Shown here in pieces: positions 47,088-55,288 of a DNA stretch of 58,780 nucleotides. The position numbers and the translations under genes were made by a program. This DNA is from Sulfurospirillaceae bacterium (lineage in GTDB: Bacteria; Campylobacterota; Campylobacteria; Campylobacterales; Sulfurospirillaceae): assembly GCA_028692875.1 (NCBI GenBank), contig JAQUWL010000012.1, forward strand, positions 1-58,780. The letters are read 5' to 3'. Numbering within the stretch: the first letter of the stretch is position 1; each line of letters opens with the position of its first letter. Under the pieces are notes generated by a model that made no database searches, had not been told where the DNA came from, and worked only from the letters and a program-made list of their open reading frames with translations.

Positions 47088-47837
47088 TTAGATTTCGGTT
47101 TGAAGCCACTGTTTCGCTGTTGTTTTTAGTCCATCTGGGTTTTCTGATGAGAAAAGCATCAGTTTCGTTTTTTCTGTGCTATGTGAAAAGTTAAATTTAC
47201 TCTCAAGATACTCTACAATAGCCTCTCCGGAGTGAATAAGTGTACTTTTTGGAAAGTATTTTTGTAGGGCATCAAATATCATAGGAAAGTGAGTGCATCC
47301 CAATATAATGGCATCGGGGTCTTTTTCGATGTTAGCAAAATAGTATTGCATTGTTGTTTGAAGTAGTTCGCCTTCAAAAATTCCCTCTTCTACGATAGGA
47401 ACAAACAAAGAAGGTGCAAGAGAGTTTATATTTGTGTAGCCTTTTTCTTGAAGAAGCCTTGAGTATTTTCCGCTTTTAACAGTCGCTTTTGTGCCAAGCA
47501 CCAAAATATCAGCGTTTTTATCTCTAAGCTTCTTACATGTAGCTATAACTCCTGGCTCGATGACGCCAACAACGTTAAATGGGGCAGTCTCTCTAAGCTC
47601 TTCGATAGCATAAGCACTGACGGTGTTACATGCTGTGATGAGTATATCAATATCAAAGTTTTTGAAAAATTCGAGTGCTTCCAGCGAGTATCTAATGATA
47701 GTATTTTTATCTTTCACACCATAAGGAACTCTTGCGGTATCTCCGTAGTAGACAATCTCATCAAAAACATTGTGTTCTATCAGACTTTTAACAACACTAA
47801 GACCGCCTACGCCACTATCAAAAACACCAGCTTTCAT
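47088..47837 (-). CDS. murI: Glutamate racemase
   Basis: Supplies D-glutamate for peptidoglycan. It has substrate motif GVFDSGVGGLSV, catalytic cysteines in TACNTVSAYA and LGCTHFPM, and YGDTARVPYG. It has 249 residues. It is six bases after rho on the same strand. An octamer copy at 47534 encodes Thr-Cys-Lys. Confidence 0.96.
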   Translation of the reverse strand: MKAGVFDSGVGGLSVVKSLIEHNVFDEIVYYGDTARVPYGVKDKNTIIRYSLEALEFFKNFDIDILITACNTVSAYAIEELRETAPFNVVGVIEPGVIATCKKLRDKNADILVLGTKATVKSGKYSRLLQEKGYTNINSLAPSLFVPIVEEGIFEGELLQTTMQYYFANIEKDPDAIILGCTHFPMIFDALQKYFPKSTLIHSGEAIVEYLESKFNFSHSTEKTKLMLFSSENPDGLKTTAKQWLQTEI

Positions 47838-47843
47838 CTGTTC

Positions 47844-49220
47844 TTAGCCATCATTCATAATGGAGAGTAGCTCTTCATTACTTTTTGTTTTAAGCATTTT
47901 TGCGTATAAAAATTTCAATGCTTCAACATCTTCCATTTGATTAATTGCATTTCTAAGAGCCCAAATTTTTTGAAGATTGTCAGGATTGATTAAAATCTCC
48001 TCTTTTCTTGTACCAGATTTCATTATGTTTACAGCAGGATAAATTCTTCTATCGGAGATATTTCTATCAAGTACTATTTCGCTATTGCCAGTTCCTTTAA
48101 ACTCTTCAAAGATAACCTCATCCATACGGCTTCCAGTCTCGATAAGTGCAGTTGAGATGATGGTCAAGCTTCCTCCGAATTCGATATTTCGGGCAGCTCC
48201 AAAAAAGCGTTTTGGTTTATGTAGAGCATTTGCATCCACGCCACCGCTAAGAACCTTTCCGCTAGAAGGAGTAACGGTGTTGTATGCACGTGCAAGTCTT
48301 GTAATGGAGTCTAGTAAAATAACAACATCTTTGCCCATCTCGACCATTCTTTTAGCTTTTTCTATAACAAGGTTTGCCACTCTTACATGGTTTGATGCTG
48401 GCATATCAAAAGTGGAGCTATAAACTTCGCCTTGAACACTTCTTTGCATATCGGTTACCTCTTCGGGTCTCTCATCGACCAAAAGAACGATAAGCTCAAC
48501 CTCTGGATGGTTGCGAGAGATGCCATGAGCTAACTCTTTCATCAGCTCTGTTTTACCGCTTCTAGGAGGTGCTACGATAAGTCCACGCTGTCCTTTGCCT
48601 AGAGGCGTAAATAGGTCAAGCACACGACCTGTAAGTCTCATAGGGTCATACTCTAGTTGCAATTTGTCAGTAGGATAAAGTGGTGTTAGGTTTTCAAAAA
48701 GAGGTCTTTTTCTACTATCTTGCATTGGCAGATAGTTTATCGCCTCTATCTTAAGTAGTGCATAATAACGCTCTTGATCTTTTGGAGGACGTACTTGCCC
48801 TGTGACGATATCGCCTGTTCTAAGGGCAAATTTTTTAACTTGTGTTGCACTCACATATGCATCGTTGGCACTATCAGAAAAGTTGGCATCCATCGCCCTT
48901 AAAAAGCCGTAACCCTCTTGTGTAATCTCCAAAATACCTGTAAAAAGTATAAATCCGCCTTGATTGACTTGAGCCTTTAAAATCTCAAACATTAAATCTT
49001 GACGTTTTAATTCATTTGGGTTTTCAATGTTTAAATCTACTGCAATCTCCAAAAGCTTATCTAGTGGAGTGGTTCTTAGATTTTCTATTTTGTAGCCTTC
49101 AACAGGAACATGTGTTCTAGATTTGTTATGGTGGTGTGACTGCTGTTTTGGCTCTTTTGTTGGTGCAGGAGTTGTTTGGTTTCCGTGGGGGGGGGTAGCG
49201 GATGGATTATTTCCGTTCAT
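47844..49220 (-). CDS. rho: Transcription termination factor Rho
   Basis: Hexameric RNA-dependent helicase that ends transcription. Residues 1-45 are a low-complexity Pro/Gln/His/Asn-rich extension (e.g. QQSHHHNKS). The N-terminal RNA-binding domain follows ([18 protein letters not shown]), then the ATPase with P-loop [27 protein letters not shown] and [10 protein letters not shown]. It has 458 residues. The fifth-to-twelfth codon region contains a run of eight C (49188-49195), so slippage there would shift the frame. The start has GAAGG upstream. It is followed by murI. Confidence 0.95.
   Translation of the reverse strand: MNGNNPSATPPHGNQTTPAPTKEPKQQSHHHNKSRTHVPVEGYKIENLRTTPLDKLLEIAVDLNIENPNELKRQDLMFEILKAQVNQGGFILFTGILEITQEGYGFLRAMDANFSDSANDAYVSATQVKKFALRTGDIVTGQVRPPKDQERYYALLKIEAINYLPMQDSRKRPLFENLTPLYPTDKLQLEYDPMRLTGRVLDLFTPLGKGQRGLIVAPPRSGKTELMKELAHGISRNHPEVELIVLLVDERPEEVTDMQRSVQGEVYSSTFDMPASNHVRVANLVIEKAKRMVEMGKDVVILLDSITRLARAYNTVTPSSGKVLSGGVDANALHKPKRFFGAARNIEFGGSLTIISTALIETGSRMDEVIFEEFKGTGNSEIVLDRNISDRRIYPAVNIMKSGTRKEEILINPDNLQKIWALRNAINQMEDVEALKFLYAKMLKTKSNEELLSIMNDG
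49188..49195. repeat. Eight-base C/G homopolymer near the 5' end of rho
   Basis: Eight consecutive G on the + strand (C8 in the rho coding sense, codons for Thr-Pro-Pro-His). G/C tracts of this size are the phase-variation switches of Campylobacter and Helicobacter. The tract keeps rho in frame as given. Confidence 0.8.
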
Positions 49221-49290
49221 ATTGCCTTCTTCTTAGTATTTTATCGTTCATGAAGCGTTGTTCTTTTGCAATGCTGTTAAAGTTTCGCAT
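49207..49290 (-). other. Possible leader peptide (27 aa) overlapping the rho start
   Basis: An ATG at 49290 opens a 27-codon frame in the rho leader (MRNFNSIAKEQRFMNDK, then a basic end LRRRQYERK) that terminates at 49207, overlapping the rho ATG in another frame. No Shine-Dalgarno site is visible, so translation is doubtful. E. coli rho also has an upstream leader peptide gene (rhoL). Confidence 0.25.
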
Positions 49291-49334
49291 GTTAAAAGAA
49301 AGAGTTGCTTGAGTGCGACCGTAGTAATGATGGT

Positions 49335-49363
49335 ATTTTATAAAAAGCAACAACATTTGTCAA
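49335..49363 (-). promoter_or_regulatory. rho promoter (TTGACA-17-TAAAAT) with a leader of about 105 bases
   Basis: On the minus strand, TTGACA (49363-49358), a 17-base spacer and TAAAAT (49340-49335) form a near-consensus sigma-70 promoter. The long leader down to the rho ATG at 49220 fits the autoregulated rho leaders known elsewhere. The -35 box directly abuts the direct repeat that bounds the toxin-antitoxin segment. Confidence 0.65.
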
Positions 49364-49404
49364 GGAGCGTAAGCGACGAAAAAAACAGTATCGGATGGCT
49401 TATG
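49364..49404. repeat. Imperfect direct repeat, copy near rho
   Basis: About 34 of 40 positions match 50131-50168, including TAAGCGAC, AAAAAA, GTATC and GCTTA, with two inserted bases. The other copy encodes the last residues of the 133-aa membrane protein (LSYLILFYVAYAP), so this copy looks like a displaced, decayed 3' end of that gene. Confidence 0.6.
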
Positions 49405-49438
49405 AATTTTACTAAAAAAGCTCTGCTTAAATCTTGAA

Positions 49439-49765
49439 TTATTTTTCAATCAATCTTTGAAACAGTATATCTTCCAAATTTCTACTCGTATCTGCTACCA
49501 ATAGTATGTAAACTTTTTTATTGTCTATTTTGTATAGTATTCTCCATCTTTTGTGGATTGTTTCTCGGTATTTTAAAATTCCAATTTGCTGTAATTCTGG
49601 CACAATTCTTTTTCTTTGAGGAAAACAATATAGTTCGTCACACTCTTTTTTGATTTCAAAAAATATCTTTTTTGCCGCACTTAAACTGTCTGTTTTAAGA
49701 TATTCGATAATTAATTCCAAATCAAATTGGGCATTTTTTGTCCATATAACTTCAAATTGTCTCAT
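49439..49765 (-). CDS. RelE/ParE-family toxin
   Basis: 108 residues with the ParE/RelE fold sequence: VIWTKNAQFDLELIIEYL (first helices), the central ELQQIGILKYRETIHKRWRI and the C-terminal ILLVADTSRNLEDIL. The spaced Arg/Tyr residues (KYRE, KRWRILYKI) are typical. It lies 9 bases after the antitoxin gene on the same strand. Whether it cleaves mRNA (RelE) or poisons gyrase (ParE) cannot be told. Confidence 0.85.
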   Translation of the reverse strand: MRQFEVIWTKNAQFDLELIIEYLKTDSLSAAKKIFFEIKKECDELYCFPQRKRIVPELQQIGILKYRETIHKRWRILYKIDNKKVYILLVADTSRNLEDILFQRLIEK

Positions 49766-49774
49766 TCGATTTTC

Positions 49775-50044
49775 TTAAAACAATTTTTTTTCTAATTCGC
49801 TGAACATCTTATCTTGCTCAATAGTATGATTGTTGTCAATATCATTTTCGCTTTGAATAATTAATTTTAATAGATTCAGAGAGTTTTGTAGGTTTTCATA
49901 GCTTTTTATATCTTGAACAACTGCTTTCGCCTCGCCGTTTTGTGTTATGATTATAGTTCTTTGATTTTCATTTACACTATTTATAACATCAGCCGTTTTT
50001 GCCTTCAAGTAGCTAATCGGCTTTATGTCTTGGCTCAAATACAT
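49775..50044 (-). CDS. Phd/YefM-family antitoxin
   Basis: 89 residues. The N-terminal DNA-binding domain has the YefM pattern (ISYLKAKTADVINSVNENQRT, then IIITQNGEAKAVVQDIKSYE). The C-terminal half (about 52-89) is acidic and probably disordered until it binds the toxin. It should repress its own promoter together with the toxin. The order antitoxin-toxin and the 9-base spacing are standard. Confidence 0.87.
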   Translation of the reverse strand: MYLSQDIKPISYLKAKTADVINSVNENQRTIIITQNGEAKAVVQDIKSYENLQNSLNLLKLIIQSENDIDNNHTIEQDKMFSELEKKLF

Positions 50045-50116
50045 CTAAGCCCCCTTGTATAATTTGTTGGATTGTACTAAATTTAGACTAAATTTGGCTT
50101 TAAATACAAAATACTT

Positions 50117-50146
50117 ATGTCGCTTACGCAGGTGCATAAGCGACAT
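50117..50146. terminator. Long hairpin at the 3' end of the membrane-protein gene
   Basis: ATGTCGCTTA (50117-50126) pairs with TAAGCGACAT (50137-50146), and inner GCA/TGC pairs extend it across one mismatch. It overlaps the stop codon of the 133-aa gene. Half of it recurs in the repeat copy near rho. Confidence 0.6.
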
Positions 50147-50525
50147 AAAAAAGTATCAGATAGCTTAGCGGTCCTACCAACTTAAGTGTTAGCGTTACTG
50201 GATGGTTGCTTTGCACAAGGAGATTTAAAAACTCTACTTCAACTCCTTTTTCTAGCTTGTCTAAGAGAAAAATCTTAAATCCCAAATCAACCGCTTTTAA
50301 CAAAGTTATCGTACATGCAAAGATACTAAAATTATCAAAAAGTATTTGCGCAAAAATTGAGACATAAAGAGTTGGATGAAGTACGATAAAAACGATAACC
50401 CCTTTGGAGAAAAAATAGGCTAAATTTTGAGTATAGCCTATAAAATCCTCGCCTTTTTGCCAATAAAACTCAAAGCATTCACAAAAAAATAGTCCTAGGA
50501 AAAAGAGCTCAAAAGAGTTAAGCAT
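50124..50525 (-). CDS. Small integral membrane protein of unknown function (133 aa)
   Basis: Not recognised. Three to four hydrophobic helices (about 5-20, 35-60, 62-85 and 113-130) cover most of the protein; a charged loop (LLDKLEKGVEVEF) lies before the last. Its ATG overlaps the stop of the upstream 90-aa gene by 8 bases. The 3' end is copied imperfectly on the far side of the toxin-antitoxin pair. Confidence 0.65.
   Translation of the reverse strand: MLNSFELFFLGLFFCECFEFYWQKGEDFIGYTQNLAYFFSKGVIVFIVLHPTLYVSIFAQILFDNFSIFACTITLLKAVDLGFKIFLLDKLEKGVEVEFLNLLVQSNHPVTLTLKLVGPLSYLILFYVAYAPA
50131..50168. repeat. Imperfect direct repeat, copy in the membrane-protein gene
   Basis: Partner of 49364-49404. 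This copy is intact coding sequence for the gene's C terminus and is presumably the ancestral one. The two copies bracket about 730 bases holding the toxin-antitoxin module. Confidence 0.6.
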
Positions 50526-50790
50526 CTTGCGAGAGGGCGTCTTTGTACTTTTCTTGATATGCGGTCATCTTTTGTCTAAAGTCATCCATCTGCATAGGGT
50601 TGAGGTTTTCGTTGTGCCATGTAATCTTGTCAAATATTCCACCGTGCACTGCAGACATTGCCTCAAGTTTTATCTCGTACTCTTCAAGATTGTTGCAGAT
50701 TTCAACAAGACCTGTTGATTTGTCCTTTAGCTCGATAATCCAGCCACCCTTGCCATCGTTTTTTAGTATTGATTCGAGTATAATTTCCAT
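50518..50790 (-). CDS. Small soluble protein of unknown function (90 aa)
   Basis: Not recognised. It has a beta-rich N terminus (MEIILESILKNDGKGGWIIELKD) and a helical C-terminal part (MDDFRQKMTAYQEKYKDAL). I choose the ATG at 50790 with AAGG six bases upstream; a TTG one codon earlier is also in frame. It is the first gene of a pair with the membrane protein. Confidence 0.65.
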   Translation of the reverse strand: MEIILESILKNDGKGGWIIELKDKSTGLVEICNNLEEYEIKLEAMSAVHGGIFDKITWHNENLNPMQMDDFRQKMTAYQEKYKDALSQDA

Positions 50791-50897
50791 CAAATGCCTT
50801 TTAATTTTTTGGAAAGTTTAACATACCCTAAATAAATCTTGACTATGATGGGCAAGTTATCAAAAAAAGTCCTAAGAAAAATATTAAAAAGTCACGC

Positions 50898-50921
50898 TAT
50901 AATTACTTTTTTTGTAATTAT
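50898..50921 (+). promoter_or_regulatory. ccoI promoter overlapped by an inverted repeat
   Basis: TATAAT (50898-50903) overlaps a perfect inverted repeat ATAATTAC (50899-50906) and GTAATTAT (50914-50921) with seven T between. A regulator bound here would cover the -10 and start site. It does not match an FNR box. Confidence 0.45.
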
Positions 50922-50956
50922 GTAGAAAGCACCAAAGAATCTATAGAAAGATATTT

Positions 50957-53386
50957 ATGAGCAAAAGATGTTGCGACCATTGTCATCTTGAGTATGATGA
51001 GTCGATTTTATTGAAAGACTTGAGCTTTGGGCAGAGTCCGAAGTATTTTTGTTGCAAAGGGTGTCAAGGTGTTTATCATCTTTTAAAGAGTGAAGGACTG
51101 GATAGTTTTTATGCGAAAATGGGCGATACCACTCTTGAGCCACCAACAGATGCAAGAGAAGATAGCGGCACGTTTGATCTTGATGGTTTTATCTCAAAAT
51201 ATGTCAAAAAGTGTGATGGTCTAAGTGAAATATATCTTGTTATCGAGGGGATTCATTGCTCCGCTTGTGTTTGGCTAAATGAAAAGGTTCTATCCAAAAA
51301 AGAGGGTATTGTTGAGGTTGTTATCAACCATACCAACTCTAAAGCAAAAGTGGTTTGGGATATGCAAACCATCAAGCTTTCACAAATAATTGAAACAATA
51401 CGAAGTATCGGTTACAATGCCTATCCGTACGACCCTAGCATACAAGAAGATAGAGCAAATGCTGTGCGAAAAGAGTACTACGCAAAACTTCTTGTGGGTG
51501 TTTTTGCCACGATGAATATCATGTGGATAGCCATAGCCCAGTATGAGGGATATTTTAGTGGTATGCGACAAGACATCAAAAATATTTTAAATTTTGCTGA
51601 GTTCGTTTTGGCTACTCCTGTGCTTTTTTATACTGGAAGCGTCTATTTTAAAGGGGCATATTTTGCGTTAAAAAATAGATTTGTCAGTATGGATGTTTTG
51701 GTCGCAAGTGGGGCAAGTTTGGCTTACGCTTTTTCGGTCTATGCGATGTTGAGCAAAAATGCCGAGGTCTATTTTGATTCGGTGGCGATGATTGTTACTT
51801 TTGTGTTTGCGGGAAAATACCTTGAGGTGCTAGGTCGCAAAAAAGCCGTTGATGTGATGGATAGTTTTTCAAGCACGATGCCTTTGGAAGCGACACTTGT
51901 AAAAGGGTATGAAAAAGTTTTGGTTCCTGTTGAGTCTTTACATGTAGATGATATTTTGGAGGTAAAAGCTGGCGAGCAAGTGGTGGTTGATGGCGAGATA
52001 ATAAGTGCAGAGGGATTTTTTGATACATCAAAGCTGAGCGGAGAGTCAAAGCCTATATATAAAAGCGTTGGCGATAAAATCTTAAGTGGATATATATCGC
52101 TTGATAGTGTTTTGCGATACAAGGCTTTGAGTGATTTTTCATCTTCGACATTTAGCAAAATCGTATCTCTCTTGTCTACTTCTATGGATAAAAAACCTTT
52201 TATTGAGAAGATGGCAAATACTATTTCTGGATATTTTTCATTGGTTGTTTTGGGTTTGGCGTTATTGACATTTATTGGCTGGTTTATTGGTTTTGGCTCT
52301 TTTGAGAAGGCTTTGATTGTTGCTATATCGGTTATAGTTATTGCATGTCCTTGTGCTTTGGGTTTGGCAACTCCTGTGGCAACGGTGGTTGGTATTGGTA
52401 GTGCGGTAAAACAGGGTATTTTATTTAAAGAGGCAAGCTTTTTGGAGACGATGGCAAAGTGCGATACGCTTATTTTGGACAAAACAGGAACGATAACTCA
52501 AGGCAAGCCAACAGTTCTTTTTTCTCAATATTTTGATGGTTTTGAGCCATCTTTGTTGTATGCATTGGTTGCTAACTCGACGCATCCTATCAGCAAGGGA
52601 GTTGCGCTTTATATGAGGGAAAATTTTAATAATGAAATAAAAAATATCTCGCTAGAGTCTGTTAAAAGCATTGACTCCAGAGGAGTTGAGGCTAGATATA
52701 AAGGTGCTAGATTGTTAGGTGGAAATTTAAAATTGATGCAATCAAGTGGCGTAGTTTTTGAAGAGGAGGTTGTATCTGAGGATATGACGCTATTTTTCTT
52801 TGCTATCAACGCTAAGCTTGTGGCTGTTTTTGGATTGCAAGATTCTCTTAGGGATGGTGCAAAAGAGACGATTGAGGCACTAAAAAAGATGGGACTTGAT
52901 ATTGTTATGCTAACAGGAGATATTCTACATGTAGCACAAGATATCGCACAAAAAGTTGGTATAAAAAGATTTGAATACTCTCTTTTACCCTCTGACAAAG
53001 CCGAGTATATTGATAAATTAAGAGATGATGGCAAGAAAATAGTGATGGTAGGTGATGGCATAAATGATGTTTTGGCACTTTCAAAAAGCGAAGTGGCTAT
53101 CGCTATGGGAAGCGGTACGGATGTAGCGGTTAATGTAAGTGATGTAGTCATAGGAGGCGACTCTTTTTTTGCTTTGTATGAGGCATTTTTTATTTCTAAA
53201 AAAGTCTATCGCATCATAAGAGAAAATATTGCTTTTTCTGTTGTCTATAATACAATAATGATACCATTGGCGATGTTCGGATTTATAATGCCTCTGTTTG
53301 CGGCACTTTCGATGTCGCTAAGTTCGCTTGTTGTGGTTGTTAATTCTATGCGTATTGGCTCAATACGCAAAATCAAAAAAGGTTAG
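50957..53386 (+). CDS. ccoI: Copper P1B-type ATPase CcoI (FixI) for cbb3 oxidase assembly
   Basis: Inner-membrane copper-exporting ATPase that supplies the CuB site of cbb3-type cytochrome oxidase. Domains in order: a cysteine-rich metal-binding N terminus (CCDHCHLEY and FCCKGCQGVYH), an HMA domain with GIHCSACVW, and eight membrane helices. The transport motif is ACPCALGLATP, the phosphorylation motif DKTGTITQGKP, and the hinge MVGDGINDVLAL. It has 809 residues. The ccoS gene immediately downstream fixes the assignment as CcoI rather than CopA. The cbb3 structural genes are not in the window. Confidence 0.92.
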   Translation: MSKRCCDHCHLEYDESILLKDLSFGQSPKYFCCKGCQGVYHLLKSEGLDSFYAKMGDTTLEPPTDAREDSGTFDLDGFISKYVKKCDGLSEIYLVIEGIHCSACVWLNEKVLSKKEGIVEVVINHTNSKAKVVWDMQTIKLSQIIETIRSIGYNAYPYDPSIQEDRANAVRKEYYAKLLVGVFATMNIMWIAIAQYEGYFSGMRQDIKNILNFAEFVLATPVLFYTGSVYFKGAYFALKNRFVSMDVLVASGASLAYAFSVYAMLSKNAEVYFDSVAMIVTFVFAGKYLEVLGRKKAVDVMDSFSSTMPLEATLVKGYEKVLVPVESLHVDDILEVKAGEQVVVDGEIISAEGFFDTSKLSGESKPIYKSVGDKILSGYISLDSVLRYKALSDFSSSTFSKIVSLLSTSMDKKPFIEKMANTISGYFSLVVLGLALLTFIGWFIGFGSFEKALIVAISVIVIACPCALGLATPVATVVGIGSAVKQGILFKEASFLETMAKCDTLILDKTGTITQGKPTVLFSQYFDGFEPSLLYALVANSTHPISKGVALYMRENFNNEIKNISLESVKSIDSRGVEARYKGARLLGGNLKLMQSSGVVFEEEVVSEDMTLFFFAINAKLVAVFGLQDSLRDGAKETIEALKKMGLDIVMLTGDILHVAQDIAQKVGIKRFEYSLLPSDKAEYIDKLRDDGKKIVMVGDGINDVLALSKSEVAIAMGSGTDVAVNVSDVVIGGDSFFALYEAFFISKKVYRIIRENIAFSVVYNTIMIPLAMFGFIMPLFAALSMSLSSLVVVVNSMRIGSIRKIKKG

Positions 53387-53390
53387 CAAA

Positions 53391-53624
53391 ATGGATGTAT
53401 GGGTTGTAGCTATGATGCTTGGAGTCTCTATCTTGCTTGGAGCTTTGGGCTTGGTCGGGCTTTTGTGGGGCTTGAAAAATGGTCAGTTTGATGATAGGGA
53501 AAAATTTTTAAACGGAACAAGCTTTGACAGCGAAGAAGCCCTTAACGATGCTATTTCGATGGAAAAGAAAAAAGATAAAATTTTAGAAGAAAAAAGAAAG
53601 ACGGGCTATCGCCCGCCCGATTGA
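53391..53624 (+). CDS. ccoS: cbb3 oxidase maturation protein CcoS (FixS)
   Basis: 77-residue single-pass membrane protein with an N-terminal helix (about 4-28), then the family motif NGQFDDREKFLN and a charged tail. It is needed to insert cofactors into cbb3 oxidase. The start is the ATG at 53391, four bases after ccoI, with AAAAGGTT upstream; the frame is open earlier but only inside ccoI. Its stop codon abuts the stop of the cytochrome gene on the other strand with no gap. Confidence 0.93.
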   Translation: MDVWVVAMMLGVSILLGALGLVGLLWGLKNGQFDDREKFLNGTSFDSEEALNDAISMEKKKDKILEEKRKTGYRPPD

Positions 53625-53921
53625 TTATTTAAAAGAAGCGATAGTTTCAGCTACAGCTTTAAGATCTTCTGCACTTAACGCAGAAGCGATAGGCTTCATA
53701 ACGCCTTTCATTGGTCCACCTATGCCTTTTTTATAGTCTTCAACAGAAGCGATTGTCTTAGCTGCATCCCAGCCTGCAATAACTTGAGATTTGTTCAAAG
53801 CTGGTTTTACAGCTTTTTCTCCATGACAAGAGAAACACTTAGTTTTGTAAATCTCTGCACCATCTGCCGCCATTAAAGTTGAAGCTGCCGCTATCATAAG
53901 CATGATTGAAATCTTTTTCAT
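53625..53921 (-). CDS. Periplasmic monohaem cytochrome c (c553-like)
   Basis: 98 residues: signal peptide MKKISIMLMIAAASTLMAA, haem motif CFSCH soon after, and a methionine-containing segment (GPMKGVMKPIASALSAEDL) that can supply the sixth ligand. It is probably the small electron carrier from the bc1 complex to cbb3 oxidase. C. jejuni has a cytochrome c gene (Cj1153) in the same place beside ccoS. Confidence 0.9.
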   Translation of the reverse strand: MKKISIMLMIAAASTLMAADGAEIYKTKCFSCHGEKAVKPALNKSQVIAGWDAAKTIASVEDYKKGIGGPMKGVMKPIASALSAEDLKAVAETIASFK

Positions 53922-53958
53922 TATCTTACACCCCTTGGTTAATTTTTATAGAACAGCC

Positions 53959-53964
53959 ATTATA
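53959..53964 (-). promoter_or_regulatory. -10 box of the cytochrome c553-like gene
   Basis: TATAAT on the minus strand, 38 bases before the start codon, with a short leader. Confidence 0.5.
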
Positions 53965-54038
53965 GCCAATGATACTTTAATAATTCTTAGCTAAATAGAG
54001 TTTTTTCGCTTGATAATTTCCGTTTTATAAAAAAAATG

Positions 54039-54044
54039 TATAAT
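54039..54044 (+). promoter_or_regulatory. Extended -10 box of the TPR/heptose operon
   Basis: TGTATAAT. It overlaps the most upstream possible start of the next frame (54043), which supports the downstream ATG at 54085 as the true start. Confidence 0.55.
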
Positions 54045-54084
54045 GCTCAAAGTGTCATTTTTGCGGTGTGGAGACAAAGGTATA

Positions 54085-54795
54085 ATGAAGATTTTTGGTA
54101 TATTTTTGACAATTCTTTCGTTTGCATTTTCCTCAAATGATTTTATATGTAAAACTGACAAAATAGCGATAGAGCAGGCAAAAACAGGCATAGAATTACT
54201 ACTTGAGAGCGACCCGCAAAATGTTACATGTTTACTGCGACTTGCAAGCATCAACCTAGAGCAAGGCAAGATATCAAAAGGGTTCGAGCTTTTAGTAAGA
54301 GCCTCTGAGATTGACCCAAAAGTTGTTGAAAAACACTCCCTTTTAGCTCTTTTCCCATTTGCGCTTAAAGTAACAAACATGAAAAAACAAGCACAAGAAA
54401 AAAACGACAAAGAGCTTTGGAACCAGTTGGGCGATAGATATTTTGAGATGGGTATTTTTGAAGATGCTACGGTTATGTATAAAAAGAGTATCGCTATTGA
54501 TGCAAATCAGCCAGATATTCGCGTTAAGATGGCTTTGGGGCTTAGAAAAAATACAAATATTTATTGTGCTATTGATGAGCTTAAAAAAGTTGTTCAAGAC
54601 AACGAATTTCACTTTTACGCAAACTACTATTTGGGAAAAATTTTACAGCATGATATCAAGGATAACGCAAATGCGATGCATTATTTTATAGTCGCAAAAG
54701 AGAGTCTAGAAAAGCTAAAAAGCTCTTTTTCTTTTGAGGAATATCAGAAATTTTCCAATGAAATCTCAAGGGAAATTGTTGGATATCAAAGATGA
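54085..54795 (+). CDS. Exported TPR-repeat protein of unknown function
   Basis: 236 residues with a probable signal peptide (MKIFGIFLTILSFAFSS) and helical TPR-like repeats (e.g. NQLGDRYFEMGIFEDATVMY, SIAIDANQPDIRVKMALGL). I choose the ATG at 54085 with AAAGG nine bases upstream, because the earlier in-frame ATG at 54043 lies in the promoter. It overlaps gmhB by four bases, leading the heptose operon. A scaffold role in the envelope is possible but not shown. Confidence 0.7.
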   Translation: MKIFGIFLTILSFAFSSNDFICKTDKIAIEQAKTGIELLLESDPQNVTCLLRLASINLEQGKISKGFELLVRASEIDPKVVEKHSLLALFPFALKVTNMKKQAQEKNDKELWNQLGDRYFEMGIFEDATVMYKKSIAIDANQPDIRVKMALGLRKNTNIYCAIDELKKVVQDNEFHFYANYYLGKILQHDIKDNANAMHYFIVAKESLEKLKSSFSFEEYQKFSNEISREIVGYQR

Positions 54796-55280
54796 AAAAA
54801 GCTATTTTTTTGGACAGAGATGGGGTTATAAACGTGGACAAATCGTATGTCTACAAGATAGAGGATTTTGAGTTTTGCGATGGCGTGTTTGAGGCACTTT
54901 CATATTTTCAAAAGCTAGGATATCTTCTGATAATCGCAACAAACCAATCTGGCATCGCAAGAGGATATTATGGCGAAGAGGACTTTTTGATTTTAAGCCA
55001 ATGGATGAAGAGAGAATTCCTAAAAAGAGGTATCGTTATTTCGGCTATCTATCACTGTCCTCATATGCCTGAGCAAAACTGCGAATGTCGCAAGCCAAAA
55101 AGCGGGATGTTTTTACAAGCCATAGCAGATTTTGATATTGACGTTTCGCACTCGTGGATGATTGGCGATAAGCAAAGCGATATTGACGCATCAATGGGCG
55201 CTGGAGTAAAAAACAACATTTTGCTGGGCAAAAGTAACGTTAATTTTATTTTGGATACAATAAACCTCATCAAAGAGTGA
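54792..55280 (+). CDS. gmhB: D-glycero-D-manno-heptose 1,7-bisphosphate phosphatase
   Basis: HAD-family phosphatase in ADP-heptose synthesis. The nucleophile is in FLDRDGVINVD, with TNQSGIARGYY, zinc-binding loop CPHMPEQNCECRKPK and WMIGDKQSDI. 162 residues. It is coupled to the TPR gene upstream and abuts hldD. Confidence 0.93.
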   Translation: MKKAIFLDRDGVINVDKSYVYKIEDFEFCDGVFEALSYFQKLGYLLIIATNQSGIARGYYGEEDFLILSQWMKREFLKRGIVISAIYHCPHMPEQNCECRKPKSGMFLQAIADFDIDVSHSWMIGDKQSDIDASMGAGVKNNILLGKSNVNFILDTINLIKE

Positions 55281-55288
55281 GGTTTTGC

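Noticed and set aside
51769-52482. Open frame opposite ccoI
   Set aside because: A shadow of the strongly conserved ccoI frame, with no independent support.
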